Positions 32,347 to 41,920 of a stretch of DNA of 64,000 nucleotides are shown piece by piece. The notes beneath the pieces were generated by a model. That model was not told the DNA's origin, did not search any database, and saw only the letters and a list, made by a program, of their open reading frames with translations. Positions within the stretch are counted from its first letter, which is position 1; each line of letters opens with the position of its first letter. Origin of the DNA: Thermoanaerobaculia bacterium (GTDB lineage: Bacteria > Acidobacteriota > Thermoanaerobaculia > Gp7-AA8); NCBI GenBank assembly GCA_017883205.1, contig JADGNZ010000013.1, forward strand, positions 62,001 through 126,000, in the 5' to 3' direction. The translations under genes and the position numbers were made by a program.

Positions 32347-35190
32347 TTATAGCTTGAAGTCGACGCGCACCGTCGTCCACGACTTCACCCGGACGCCGTC
32401 TTTGGTTCCGGGAGTAAACGTCGAGCGTTTGATCGAGTCGATCGCCGCAGTGTTGAGAACCGGCGAAGCGCTGTTGACGACACGGGTATCGATCACCTGG
32501 CCGTTCTCGTTCACGAGCGCGCTCACCACCACCGATCCCTGCATGCGCTGCACGCGGGCGATGGGCGGATATTGGGCTACCGCCTGCCGCGCAACGCGAG
32601 CGGGATTGAGTCCCTCCGTACCTTGCGCGACAAGGTCTCCGACTTGGGTGCGCGCCGCTTCGGGCTGCACGGCCGGACGCGATTCCGCGACAGGCTGCGG
32701 CGCCGGCACGACCGGTTGCGGCGCAGGCGTCGGGCGATTCTCGACAACCGGAGGCGGCACCGCTTGCGCCACCTGTGGCTGCGGCGCCGGAGGCGTTGGG
32801 GCGGTACCTCGATTCGTCGCCGTGGCAGGCGTGTTCTGCGTGCGGGCCAGTTGTTCGAGCCGCGTCTTCTCGGCGGCCATCCGTTTCTGCACTTCTTCGT
32901 TCACTTTGGAAGGATCGATTACCGGCGCGGTAGCGGACGTCGGCGTGGATCCTGTCACCGGAGCGGCCGCGGTCGTCGTCGCGATGAGCGGCTTCCCGGC
33001 GACCTGAGCTTTGCCCGGCGCGGCGACGGACGTCGTGGCCGGCTTTCGCATCATCAGACCGATGATCACCGCGATCACAACTACGCCAGCGATGGCAATC
33101 GGCACGATCGGCGGTTTCTTCGCGCCGGTCGATGCCGCTGGCGTCGCCGCGGGCATCGCGGCAGGCATGGACGCCGGCACGGCGGCGACGGCGGCCGGCT
33201 TGACTGGCCGCAGCTCATTCGCAGCCGGAGCCGGCTCCGGAGCCGGCTCGACGTGATGCGGCTCGATGGCCGTGCTGCTGGCGAGGCGGTGCATATAGAT
33301 GGCGAGGTCCGCGCTGGTCGGCGTGGGCCGGAAGCTGTAGAGCACCGCATCGAGATCCCGCTGCATCTCACCCGCCGTCTGGTAACGGTTGGCCGGATCC
33401 TTCTGCAGCGCCTTGAGCACGATGGCGTCGATCTGCGGCGTCACCTCATCGTTCAATTCAGAGGGTTTGGTGACGCGCGCCTCGCGTACCTGCTCGAGGA
33501 TCGAAAGCTCGTTGTCGCCGCCGAACAGTTTTCGCGCGGTGAGCATCTCGAACAGCACCGTGGCCAGCGCGAAGATGTCGGAGCGGCGGTCGATGTTGCG
33601 TCCCCAGGCCTGCTCGGGCGACATGTACTGCAGCTTGCCCTTGAGCGCGCCCGCCTGCGTATGCGATGCCTTCGACGCCGCTTTGGCGATGCCGAAGTCG
33701 CACAGCTTGATATCCCCTTCCTGGGAGATGAGGACGTTTTGCGGCGAGACGTCGCGATGCACGAGTCCCATCTCTTTGTCTTCGAAGTCACGCTTGCGGT
33801 GCGCGTAGTCAAGCGCCGCGGCGATCTTCGAGGCGACGAACAGCGCGATCTCGACCGAGAGCGGCTGATCGCGCTCCTGCGCTTTCTTGAGGATGTTCTT
33901 CAGATCGTACCCATCGATGTACTCCATGGCGATGTAGTACGAGCTCTGAATCTTGCCGAGGTCGTAGATGTGGATGATGTTGTTGTGATTGAGCTGCGCG
34001 GCCAGCTTCGCTTCATCGACGAACATCTCGATGAAGTCCTGGTTGTCGGAGAGATGCGGCAGGATCTTCTTGATGGCGACGATCTTCTGAAATCCCTCCA
34101 CGCCGCGCATGCGCGCTTTCCAGACCTCGGCCATTCCGCCCGTAGCGATCTTCTCGAGCAGGACGTACTGCCCGAACTTGGTGCCGTCGGAAGGCTCGTC
34201 GTCTTCGGGATGCGGCTCTGGAACGGCAACAGGGAACACCGGTTGTGCGATCGGCATCCGTTCGAGGGCAGGAATCGGGATGCGAACGGTTTCCGCCGAC
34301 GATCGGGGCAGAGGCATTGCGGCCGTCTGCGGCGGAACAGGTTGCGGACGGGGCGGAGCTGGCGGCGCCGGTGTCGGTACGGACGGAGTGGGCATCGTGC
34401 CGGGCGATGTCCGGCGCGCGTTCTTTTCCAGACCGGAGAGCGTGTCCTGAAATCGCTTGTCGAGGGCGGAAGAGCCCGGCCGCGCCTTGGTGGTCTGAGT
34501 CGCTGACGGCGTTGGCGGCGCAGGTGCTGACGGCGGCGCGGCCGGCGGGGGTGGCGAAGAAGGCGGCGGCGTATCCTTTAATGTCTTCTTCTGCTGGGGC
34601 ATCATGCCGGCCAGCGTGTCTGCCAACATCTTGTCGACGTCGTCCTTGGGGTTCATCGGTTTCCTCGCTGCGTTTGGCGTGGCTCTGTCATCGTCCAGTA
34701 GCTCGCCGAAGATTTCGTTGGAAGTGAGACCGCCCTCGGGGCCGGCCAGCTTTGTCGTCGTGCGGATGGTGAGATCGGTGTCCAGCGACGGCGACAACGG
34801 AGGGGCAATGCCGAGCATCTGCTGCACTTTGCCGAGAAACTCGCCCTCGGTATAAGGCTTCGGAAGGATGTCGGATGCGCCGAGGCGCGCGGCGTCGGCC
34901 CGCGGACTCTCACCACGATAGCCGGAAACGGTTACCAGAATCGGCGTCTTCTTCGTTGCATCGCGGCCACGGATGGCGCGGATCAGATCCGCCGTGCTGA
35001 CCTTCGGCACGACGGACGACAGGACGACGAGGCGGGGGCGGGAGTCTTCGAGAAACCGCATCGCCTCTTCGCCATCCTTTGCGAACACCGCCTGATACGC
35101 CTGCCCGGCCAGGGCATGTTTGACCCGGTCGGTATAGCGAGGCTCGTACTCGACGACGAGAATGGTTTCAGGCATGGGCGTTTGGCTCAT
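32347..35190 (-). CDS. Receiver - Ser/Thr kinase - TonB C-terminal fusion protein
   Basis: About 947 residues. A CheY-like receiver at about 7-128 is degenerate: the acidic pair is VVEYE and the phospho-acceptor strand reads LVVLSSVVPK (Ser for Asp), though the late Lys (DILPKPY) is kept. After a long Pro-rich linker comes a Hanks-type kinase (about 340-620), with a glycine loop (IATGGMAEVWK), ATP Lys in VAIKK, HRDVSPQN, DFG and SPEQAWG. Then a Pro/Ala-rich stretch, one membrane helix (about 694-714), a second Pro-rich linker and a TonB-like C-terminal domain (RVQRMQGSVVVSALVNENG). The kinase is intact and should sit in the cytoplasm with the TonB-like part in the periplasm. The start is taken at the ATG at 35190; a TTG 12 codons upstream is possible. 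Confidence 0.85.
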   Translation of the reverse strand: MSQTPMPETILVVEYEPRYTDRVKHALAGQAYQAVFAKDGEEAMRFLEDSRPRLVVLSSVVPKVSTADLIRAIRGRDATKKTPILVTVSGYRGESPRADAARLGASDILPKPYTEGEFLGKVQQMLGIAPPLSPSLDTDLTIRTTTKLAGPEGGLTSNEIFGELLDDDRATPNAARKPMNPKDDVDKMLADTLAGMMPQQKKTLKDTPPPSSPPPPAAPPSAPAPPTPSATQTTKARPGSSALDKRFQDTLSGLEKNARRTSPGTMPTPSVPTPAPPAPPRPQPVPPQTAAMPLPRSSAETVRIPIPALERMPIAQPVFPVAVPEPHPEDDEPSDGTKFGQYVLLEKIATGGMAEVWKARMRGVEGFQKIVAIKKILPHLSDNQDFIEMFVDEAKLAAQLNHNNIIHIYDLGKIQSSYYIAMEYIDGYDLKNILKKAQERDQPLSVEIALFVASKIAAALDYAHRKRDFEDKEMGLVHRDVSPQNVLISQEGDIKLCDFGIAKAASKASHTQAGALKGKLQYMSPEQAWGRNIDRRSDIFALATVLFEMLTARKLFGGDNELSILEQVREARVTKPSELNDEVTPQIDAIVLKALQKDPANRYQTAGEMQRDLDAVLYSFRPTPTSADLAIYMHRLASSTAIEPHHVEPAPEPAPAANELRPVKPAAVAAVPASMPAAMPAATPAASTGAKKPPIVPIAIAGVVVIAVIIGLMMRKPATTSVAAPGKAQVAGKPLIATTTAAAPVTGSTPTSATAPVIDPSKVNEEVQKRMAAEKTRLEQLARTQNTPATATNRGTAPTPPAPQPQVAQAVPPPVVENRPTPAPQPVVPAPQPVAESRPAVQPEAARTQVGDLVAQGTEGLNPARVARQAVAQYPPIARVQRMQGSVVVSALVNENGQVIDTRVVNSASPVLNTAAIDSIKRSTFTPGTKDGVRVKSWTTVRVDFKL

Positions 35191-35253
35191 TGAGGCCGTG
35201 ACGGGATGTTTGACATTCTGGCACAAGTGGGTTGGTGAGAGTAGAGGGGGTCG

Positions 35254-35263
35254 GGGTATAGGG
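35254..35263. other. Target site duplication, left copy (GGGTATAGGG)
   Basis: Ten bases identical to those at 36598-36607 on the other side of the IS4-family element. Confidence 0.85.
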
Positions 35264-36597
35264 CATATGCACTAACTTACCGATCCAGCGATGAACTTGG
35301 CGTCTGCGTGTTGATAGGGACGTCTGCGTTTGGAGAGAACGAAGTGCCTGGATCGATGTCGCAGATTCCGCTCGATGGCGGTTAGAGTGAGCGAGGGGCT
35401 GATGACAGCGACGATGACGTCAAGCAGAAACCTGGTTAGTCGCCAGTTGCTGATGGACCTGGATGGGGTACCCCCAGGGGGAAAAAGATTCGGCCTGATA
35501 GAGAAGCGAATCGATCAGAAGGGCGATGAGAAGCTTGGCAAAGACGTATACGCGGAGATTTTCCTGGGTCCGTGCCGGCACTTGGTCGAGATGCAGGATC
35601 GATTTGAGCGTCTTGAACTTCATCTCGATCTGCCAGCGAAAACGATAGAGTTGCAGAACGCTTTCGGCCGAGAACCCCGAGGGCAAATTGGTCAACACGA
35701 ACATGTATCCAGCTGCTTCGAGCGTGCGCACATCCACTGCCGCTCCGCCCTTTTTGCTTCGCTCGGCGAGCACCTTCTGCCGGGACTGAGCCGCGGCCAC
35801 CTCACTCTTGCGGATGGCCACCAGGCGTGCTTGGACCCATTCGCCTTTGGGTCCGAGAAATCGAACCGGAAACTCGCCGGCCTGGGCTTCAGGCAGAGAG
35901 CGAAGGGCCTCAAACAGCGAGAAGGGTTGCCCATCGGCACTCTCCAGCGGGACGTTCGACCACGCAAATCGAACCACAAAGAACGCCCCCCGGCTTGCGA
36001 CATGCGCCATACCCGCTCGATGTCCGTACCCGCGATCCCCGACCAGGATCTCGCCAGCACGAACAGAGAAGCGCTCCAAAGCCTCGCCTTCCTTCTCATT
36101 GGTCAGTTCGATCGAGTCGATGCGGTTCGATCCGAGGTCGAGCCCCAGATGCAGCCGATGGTCGGTTCCGCGTTTCCCGGCTCGGGTGATCCCGGTTGCG
36201 TCCAGAAGCCGCACCCGAATCCCGTTTGGAAGGGCGTGTTGCGGATCCACCAGCAATCCGCCCAAAAGCGCCCCCAGCCAATCGCCCGCTCTTACGAATC
36301 GCCGGACCAGCGCAACATCACTGACATCGGCCAGTCCCGCCTCCGCCGCCACCGCCGCCGTATCCATCAACGACCGTTCACCCACAGCCCACATCAAGAT
36401 CAGCCGAAGCAACACCTCAGGGCTCTCGATCTTACGGGCCCGCGTGAATGCTCCCGTCTCGACCGCTAGCGCGTTGACCCTCCCCACGCCACCCACGAAT
36501 GCCATCAGATAAGGCCACTGGAACTCTATCCACTCCCGCACATCCACCCGTTCCGTCATGCACTTAGCTTACTCTCGGCCGTAAGTTAGTGCACATG
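35264..36597 (-). mobile_element. IS4-family insertion sequence, complete
   Basis: A 1334-bp element bounded by imperfect terminal inverted repeats, CATATGCACTAACTTACCG on the left and the complement of CATGTGCACTAACTTACGG on the right. It is flanked by a 10-bp direct repeat GGGTATAGGG, and target duplications of 9-12 bp are usual for IS4-family elements. It carries a single intact transposase gene. It has inserted in a G-rich dispersed repeat between the kinase fusion gene and rho, breaking no recognisable gene. The clean target duplication argues for fairly recent transposition. Confidence 0.9.
35420..36559 (-). CDS. IS4 family transposase
   Basis: 379 residues, intact. DDE-type transposase: first Asp in RVRLLDATGI, second Asp in GEILVGDRGYGHRAG, and the IS4 signature Y-(2)-R-(3)-E-(6)-K in LYRFRWQIEMKFKTLKSI, with Glu as third catalytic residue. 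An N-terminal helical region (about 1-110) probably binds the ends. It catalyses cut-and-paste movement of its own element. The reading frame has no stop or frameshift, so the element may be active. Confidence 0.93.
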   Translation of the reverse strand: MTERVDVREWIEFQWPYLMAFVGGVGRVNALAVETGAFTRARKIESPEVLLRLILMWAVGERSLMDTAAVAAEAGLADVSDVALVRRFVRAGDWLGALLGGLLVDPQHALPNGIRVRLLDATGITRAGKRGTDHRLHLGLDLGSNRIDSIELTNEKEGEALERFSVRAGEILVGDRGYGHRAGMAHVASRGAFFVVRFAWSNVPLESADGQPFSLFEALRSLPEAQAGEFPVRFLGPKGEWVQARLVAIRKSEVAAAQSRQKVLAERSKKGGAAVDVRTLEAAGYMFVLTNLPSGFSAESVLQLYRFRWQIEMKFKTLKSILHLDQVPARTQENLRVYVFAKLLIALLIDSLLYQAESFSPWGYPIQVHQQLATNQVSA

Positions 36598-36607
36598 GGG
36601 TATAGGG
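36598..36607. other. Target site duplication, right copy (GGGTATAGGG)
   Basis: Matches 35254-35263 exactly; marks the right junction of the insertion sequence. Confidence 0.85.
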
Positions 36608-36630
36608 GGTGGGGAGTGGGAGCAGAACCT

Positions 36631-36701
36631 CAAGTAATGCGCGTCATCTGGGTAGTGCACATCATCAGGTAGTGCGCATCGTCAAGTTAGTGCTCGTCGT
36701 C
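36631..36701. repeat. Four 17-18-bp tandem words resembling the IS end
   Basis: AAGTAATGCGCGTCAT, GTAGTGCACATCATC, GTAGTGCGCATCGTC and GTTAGTGCTCGTCGTC follow one another at 17-18-bp spacing. Each resembles the element's right end AAGTTAGTGCACATG. They lie 34 bp outside the target duplication. The rest of 36598-36988 holds G-rich (36598-36625) and C-rich (36715-36760) repeat arms and no gene. Confidence 0.65.
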
Positions 36702-36988
36702 CGCGTTTTGCTACCTTCTCCCACTTCCCACACCCCACACCCCACTCCCCACCCGCAGACAAAGAAACATCACGTCCTTCTCCGACTCCCGACCCCCGAC
36801 TTCCGACTCCCACGAATCACACTTGCATTTGGAAACGACCTTCCCCATACTACGCCTCGCACCTTTCGTGCGACGATCTCAGTAAGGCATCCCGCCGGGC
36901 GTTCCAGAGAATGGTCTTCTCCGCCTGATCGTCGGCTTCCGGCCAAACTCGAATTCGAGCAATATCCAGGGTCGTTTATTGAACACGC

Positions 36989-38353
36989 ATGACACCAGAC
37001 AATCGACAACCGCGTAAGCGCCGCCGCCGCAGACGGCGAACGGGTGCACCGGGGGACGCCTCCGGGGACAGCACTGCGCAAGGCCAGCCCAACGGCAACG
37101 TCGCCCTACCAGGCGATCAACAATCCTTCAACGATGGGGCGGGCGGAGGTGCGGGCCGCAGACGCCGCAACCGTTCCCGCCGCCGCGGCGGAAAGCCGCA
37201 GGGATACGGCGGCGACGCGCAGCAGGGGCCGCTGATCGATCTCCCGCCGGGCGAGCTCGCTCCTGTCTCCGGAGTCCTCTGGATCAAGCCGAATGGCACC
37301 GGACTTCTCGTGCAGCCGTCAAACAACTATGTGCCGCAGCCCGGCGACGCCATCGTTCCGCGGCCGGTCATCGAGCGATTGCACCTGCAGGCAGGCCTGC
37401 TCCTTACGGGCAGTGCGCGCAGGGCCGGCAACAATCTCGAGTTCGTCGGCCTGGAGCAGGTCGAAGGAATGGCGCTCGAGGAGTATCGCGAGTCGCGTCG
37501 CCCCTTCTCCGAGTTGATCTCGATCGATCCGAATGAAGTGTTCAAGCTCGAGACGGAGCCGGAGCGTTTGACGACGCGCGTCATCGATCTTCTCTCTCCT
37601 CTCGGCAAAGGACAGCGCTGCCTCGTCGTCGCTCCGCCAAAAGCCGGCAAGACGACGCTGTTGAAAGACATCGCGCACGGACTCAATCTCAATCATCCCG
37701 AAGTGACCCTCTTCGTTCTTCTCGTCGATGAGCGTCCTGAGGAAGTAACCGACTTCCGCCGCTCCGTGGCCAAGGGCGAAGTCGTGGCCTCGAGCTCGGA
37801 CGAAACCGCCGAGAACCACATTCAGATCGCTGAGGTCGTGCTCGAACGTGCGCGCCGCCTCGTCGAGATGAAGCAGGACGTCGTCATCCTCTGCGACTCC
37901 ATCACCCGCATGTCGCGCGCATACAACAACGAACAGCGCGGCTCGGGAAAAATCCTCTCCGGCGGCATCGACGCACGGACGATGGAGAAGCCGCGGCGCT
38001 TTTTCGGCGCGGCACGCAACGCCGAGGATTGGGGATCGCTGACGATCATCGCCACGGCGCTCGTCGACACCGGCTCGCGCATGGACGAAGTGATCTTCCA
38101 GGAGTTTAAGGGCACGGGGAACACGGAGATCGTGCTCGACCGCGGCCTCTTCGAGCGGCGCATTTTTCCAGCCATCAACATCGCCCAGACCGGAACCCGC
38201 AAAGAGGAGAAACTGCTTCCGCCGACGGTGCTTCCGAAGACGCACACGCTGCGGCGCGCGCTCGCGGGAACCGACCCGCTGAACGCAATGAAGATGCTCC
38301 TCGAACGGCTGCAGAAGTTCTCGTCGAACGATGCGTTTTTGAAGAGTTTCTGA
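36989..38353 (+). CDS. rho: Transcription termination factor Rho
   Basis: 454 residues. It has the RNA-binding cold-shock-like domain (SGVLWIKPNGTGLLVQPSNNYV), then the hexameric ATPase: Walker A APPKAGKTTLLKDIA, Walker B VVILCDSITRMSRAYN, and Q/R-loop regions LSGGIDARTMEKPRRFFGAARN. The usual N-terminal helical Rho_N domain is replaced by an ~80-residue Arg/Gly-rich disordered stretch (RKRRRRRRRTGAPG, NRSRRRGGKPQG) that could add RNA affinity. Rho ends transcription of untranslated RNA, relevant in a genome with few intrinsic terminators. It stands alone, 391 bp after the IS. Confidence 0.96.
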   Translation: MTPDNRQPRKRRRRRRRTGAPGDASGDSTAQGQPNGNVALPGDQQSFNDGAGGGAGRRRRNRSRRRGGKPQGYGGDAQQGPLIDLPPGELAPVSGVLWIKPNGTGLLVQPSNNYVPQPGDAIVPRPVIERLHLQAGLLLTGSARRAGNNLEFVGLEQVEGMALEEYRESRRPFSELISIDPNEVFKLETEPERLTTRVIDLLSPLGKGQRCLVVAPPKAGKTTLLKDIAHGLNLNHPEVTLFVLLVDERPEEVTDFRRSVAKGEVVASSSDETAENHIQIAEVVLERARRLVEMKQDVVILCDSITRMSRAYNNEQRGSGKILSGGIDARTMEKPRRFFGAARNAEDWGSLTIIATALVDTGSRMDEVIFQEFKGTGNTEIVLDRGLFERRIFPAINIAQTGTRKEEKLLPPTVLPKTHTLRRALAGTDPLNAMKMLLERLQKFSSNDAFLKSF

Positions 38354-38527
38354 GCCCGAACAGCCCCTTCGGCAAAGCGTTTCTCTGATCCAAAAAACCG
38401 TTTTGCGCGGTCACTCCCGCTTTACCCCGAATTCGCGCAAAATCACTGTTTGTTTCCGGGCAACTAGTGTAAAAGGACGGCTACAGTCCAGCTTCCCCCA
38501 AACCCGAGTCACGACAGGAGGATTTCT

Positions 38528-41500
38528 ATGTTGCGAAACCGTACCCAACGTTTGTTCATGGCGCTGCTCTGCTGCGTCATTACCGTGGCCGCATTCGGCC
38601 AGGGAGGCAACATCACCAACGGCTCGATCAGCGGGCACGTCATCGATGGCAGCGGCGCTCCTTTACCGGGTGTGACCGTTACCGCGACCAATATCGACAC
38701 GGGCCTGAACCGGAATGACGTTACCTCGGGCACCGGCGAGTACCATCTCAACCTCCTCCCGCCGGGCCGCTATCGTGTCGACGCCGAGTTGGCCGGTCTC
38801 GGCAAGACGCGTGCGCCGAGCGTTACCGTCCTTCTCGGCAACGACACCCGCACGGACCTGAAGCTCACGCAACAGGTCACGGAGACGATCACCGTTACGG
38901 CGGTCGCGCCAATCATCGATACTCAACGTACGGGAATGGCCGCAGCGGTCACGAACAAGCAGATCGAGAATCTTCCGCTTCTCGGACGTGACTTCCGCGC
39001 GCTGGCATCCCTCACTCCCGGCGTCAGCGCGGGCTCGTTCGACGCCACTGCCATCACGGCGAACGGCGCGCGTCCGTTGTCCACCGACTACAACATCGAC
39101 GGCGCGAGCTCGAACAACGACTTCTTCGGCCAGCAGACCGGCGGCCCGCGCGCGCCGTTCACGTTCTCGCAGGCGGCCATCAAGGAGTTTCAGGTCATCC
39201 GCACGCAGTACGACGCCGAATACGGCCGCGGCGTCGGCGCCGTGGTCAACGCCATCACCAAGAGCGGTACGAACCATGTCGACGGCGAGGTGTTCTACTT
39301 CGACCGCAAGCAGGCTTGGGCGTCCACCCGTCCGCTCGTTTTCAATACCAACATCAATGGCACCGTTTATCCGCTCGCCATCTCCGACAGCTTCCTGGCA
39401 AAAAACTCCACGGAGCCCGGATTTTCACTCGGTGGGCCGCTCGTGCAGGACAGGTTCTTCTACTTCGTGAATGCTGACGGGCAGAAACAGGCGCAGCCGT
39501 TCGTGATCGGCAACGACATGCGCACGTCGGCTCAATTCCTCGCCCTCACCGCAGCGCAGCAGGCGGCGGTGCTCGCGAAAATCCAGACCAACGTCGGTGC
39601 CCCGTACGAGTCCGGCCTCAACTTTGATCAGGCAAACAAGCTGAACACCTACCTCGTGAAGTTCGATGCGAACTTCGGGGAGAAGAACCACTGGTCGTTG
39701 CGCGACAACATTACGAAGTTCGACACGACGAATAGCGGGTCCACGACGACCTTCGGACTCAATCAAACGGACGAAGTCGATAAGTTCTACCAGATCGCTC
39801 TAGAAGGTGACACGGTCATCACGAACAACATCTTCAATCAGTTCATCGGCCAAGTCGGCCGCGATCAGCGCCCGGTGACCGCGAGGACTACCGGCACCGA
39901 GTTCTCCATCAACTACGGCACGAATACACAATTCTTCGGCGCCGCTGACACCACCCCGAACACGGCTGACGAAAAGAAGTACCAGCTCAAAGACACGCTG
40001 AACTACCAATGGCACGGACAGTCGGTCAAAGTTGGCGGCGAACTGCTGCATCGCCACCTGTTCGACTCGTTCCCGCGCTTCGCAGGCGGTATGTATTCCT
40101 TCACCGGCCTGACCAACTTCGCCAACAACTTCGCCGGTAGTTTCCAGCAGGCCTACGGCCCGCAGAACGGCGACGTGGCCTGGGATACGAATCTCTGGGG
40201 ACTGTATGCCAACGACAGCTTCCACGTCGGACCGCGCCTGACCATCGACGCCGGCATTCGTTACGACCTCGAGAAAACGCCGCGTCCGCCCGGCAATGCC
40301 TATCCGCTGCATCCGGAACTCCTCACTCAGATCAAGGACGATACGAACAACATCGGGCCGCGGCTCGGATTCGCCTATGACGTCCTTGGCAACGGCCGTT
40401 CCGTTCTCCGCGGCGGCAGCGGCAAGTTCTTCGAGTACATGCCGGACATCCTTCTGGCCTCGCCGATCCAGGGCATCAGCGGCGCGCTCATCACATCAAC
40501 CTTCACCTGCACCACCACCGCGACGAACCCCTGCCCCACCTATCCCAACATTCTTTCTCCGACCGACTTCCTGGCCAAGGCAAAGCTGGGAGCCAATCTG
40601 GTCACGATCGGTTCGAACTATCAGGCTCAGGAAGCATTTCGCTCCAGCCTGCAGTTCGAGCAGCAGTTGGGACAGACGTACAGCGCCGGAGTCAGCGCCG
40701 TCTATTCGAAGCTGACGCACGTACAGGGCACGGCCAACATCAACATCGTCCCCACCGGCGTGGTCCTCGGCGGCATGCCGGTCTACGATTACTACAGCTC
40801 GACCAATCCATTGCGTCCTTACAACGACCTGGGAATCATCCGCGAGATCACCAGTAACGAGCAGGCCTGGTATCGCTCGCAGACCGTGGAGCTCCACAAG
40901 CTCGCCGTCAGCGACTCGAACCTGTCATGGGACGCCAGCTATACGCACTCGTCATCGATCGACGACGAAACGAACACGCGTTCCACGTCGACGACCTTCC
41001 TCATCGACCCCAGAAACCCCGCGCTCAGCGAAGCAGCGAGCGACAATGACGTGAAGCATCGCGTGGTTGGCGACCTTATCTATCGCCTTCCCTTCGGCTT
41101 CCAGGCGTCCGTCGTCGCCTTCTGGCACAGCGGGTTCCCATACACGGGCGCGATCAGCTTCGGCGGCTGCACTCCGAGCTGCCCCGCAAACAGCCTCACC
41201 GGCCAGGCACAAACCAGCGTGGCCGCGAATTTCACGCCGGTCTGGCTTGACTCGAGCGGACAGGTCATCGACCTCACTCAGGCTAATGGCTTCACCAAAG
41301 CGCAGTTCGCCACCTTCCTGAGCGGAGCCCATCTGGCGCGCAACACCTTCCGCATGCCAAGCGTCTGGGACGGCGACCTCCGCCTGACAAAGAGCTTCAA
41401 CCTCACGCATGGGATGCAGGTTCAACTCATCGGCGAAATGTTCAACGTCCTGAACAGGAGCATGAAGGTCGTTAGCGGCGTCAATCAGGACCTTTTCCGC

Positions 41501-41668
41501 ATTACCTACACGCAGGCTACTGACAAGTACACGATCACGAATTTCACCAACAACGTTGCTCCGACGGGTTCCCCGGCCAACCAGCAGAAGACGTTCAGTG
41601 TCCTCCAGGGATACTCGGGCGAAGTAAGTCCGCGGCAGATGCAGTTCGCGGCGAAACTCATCTTCTAG
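38528..41668 (+). CDS. TonB-dependent receptor, Oar-like
   Basis: 1046 residues. Signal peptide (about 1-24), then a carboxypeptidase-regulatory-like domain (about 28-110: GSISGHVIDGSGAPLPGVTV). A plug domain (about 115-230) contains LLGRDFRALASLTPGVSAG and YNIDGASSNNDFFG. A long 22-strand-type barrel ends in the aromatic residue of AAKLIF. This Oar/RagA-like group imports large or unknown substrates, often peptides or glycans, through the outer membrane using TonB energy. A strong ribosome binding site (CAGGAGG) fixes the start. A terminator follows. Probably energised by TonB proteins such as those at 14 kb or 32 kb. Confidence 0.92.
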   Translation: MLRNRTQRLFMALLCCVITVAAFGQGGNITNGSISGHVIDGSGAPLPGVTVTATNIDTGLNRNDVTSGTGEYHLNLLPPGRYRVDAELAGLGKTRAPSVTVLLGNDTRTDLKLTQQVTETITVTAVAPIIDTQRTGMAAAVTNKQIENLPLLGRDFRALASLTPGVSAGSFDATAITANGARPLSTDYNIDGASSNNDFFGQQTGGPRAPFTFSQAAIKEFQVIRTQYDAEYGRGVGAVVNAITKSGTNHVDGEVFYFDRKQAWASTRPLVFNTNINGTVYPLAISDSFLAKNSTEPGFSLGGPLVQDRFFYFVNADGQKQAQPFVIGNDMRTSAQFLALTAAQQAAVLAKIQTNVGAPYESGLNFDQANKLNTYLVKFDANFGEKNHWSLRDNITKFDTTNSGSTTTFGLNQTDEVDKFYQIALEGDTVITNNIFNQFIGQVGRDQRPVTARTTGTEFSINYGTNTQFFGAADTTPNTADEKKYQLKDTLNYQWHGQSVKVGGELLHRHLFDSFPRFAGGMYSFTGLTNFANNFAGSFQQAYGPQNGDVAWDTNLWGLYANDSFHVGPRLTIDAGIRYDLEKTPRPPGNAYPLHPELLTQIKDDTNNIGPRLGFAYDVLGNGRSVLRGGSGKFFEYMPDILLASPIQGISGALITSTFTCTTTATNPCPTYPNILSPTDFLAKAKLGANLVTIGSNYQAQEAFRSSLQFEQQLGQTYSAGVSAVYSKLTHVQGTANINIVPTGVVLGGMPVYDYYSSTNPLRPYNDLGIIREITSNEQAWYRSQTVELHKLAVSDSNLSWDASYTHSSSIDDETNTRSTSTTFLIDPRNPALSEAASDNDVKHRVVGDLIYRLPFGFQASVVAFWHSGFPYTGAISFGGCTPSCPANSLTGQAQTSVAANFTPVWLDSSGQVIDLTQANGFTKAQFATFLSGAHLARNTFRMPSVWDGDLRLTKSFNLTHGMQVQLIGEMFNVLNRSMKVVSGVNQDLFRITYTQATDKYTITNFTNNVAPTGSPANQQKTFSVLQGYSGEVSPRQMQFAAKLIF

Positions 41669-41690
41669 CTCCATCTCACTCGATTTCCCG

Positions 41691-41722
41691 AAGGCCGCCC
41701 GTTCGCGGGTGGCCTTTTTTCT
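41691..41722 (+). terminator. Rho-independent terminator after the TonB-dependent receptor
   Basis: AAGGCCGCCCG-TTCG-CGGGTGGCCTT with TTTTTT beyond; 22 bp after the receptor stop codon. Confidence 0.85.
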
Positions 41723-41853
41723 TGGCCTTCGCCGGCGGCAGCCGCGGAAATCGATCCCTCGAACACTACCAGGGCAGCATGGAACGGGTGCGGAAGTTCC
41801 TCTCCGGCGACCCTATCCTGCATGTACTAACTCTTCGCTTCATCGCAGTCGCG

Positions 41854-41884
41854 AACGGGAGGGCTTCGGCCCTCCCGTTTTTTT
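41854..41884 (+). terminator. Second strong rho-independent terminator
   Basis: AACGGGAGGGC-TTCG-GCCCTCCCGTT with a run of seven T. It lies ~130 bp beyond the first terminator with no clear gene between, and just upstream of the vapB promoter. It could end a short RNA made from 41723-41853. Confidence 0.85.
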
Positions 41885-41920
41885 GTCTGCGTGATCCCGG
41901 TATGGTAGTATTCCCTCGCT

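Noticed and set aside
32572-34506. Long open frame of 644 codons on the plus strand, antisense to the receiver-kinase-TonB gene
   Set aside because: It is an Arg/Gly-rich shadow produced by the GC-rich codons of the real gene; it has no domain and no ribosome binding site.
35330-36469. Plus-strand frame of 379 codons inside the insertion sequence
   Set aside because: It is antisense to the transposase, which has the full DDE and Y-R-E-K motifs.
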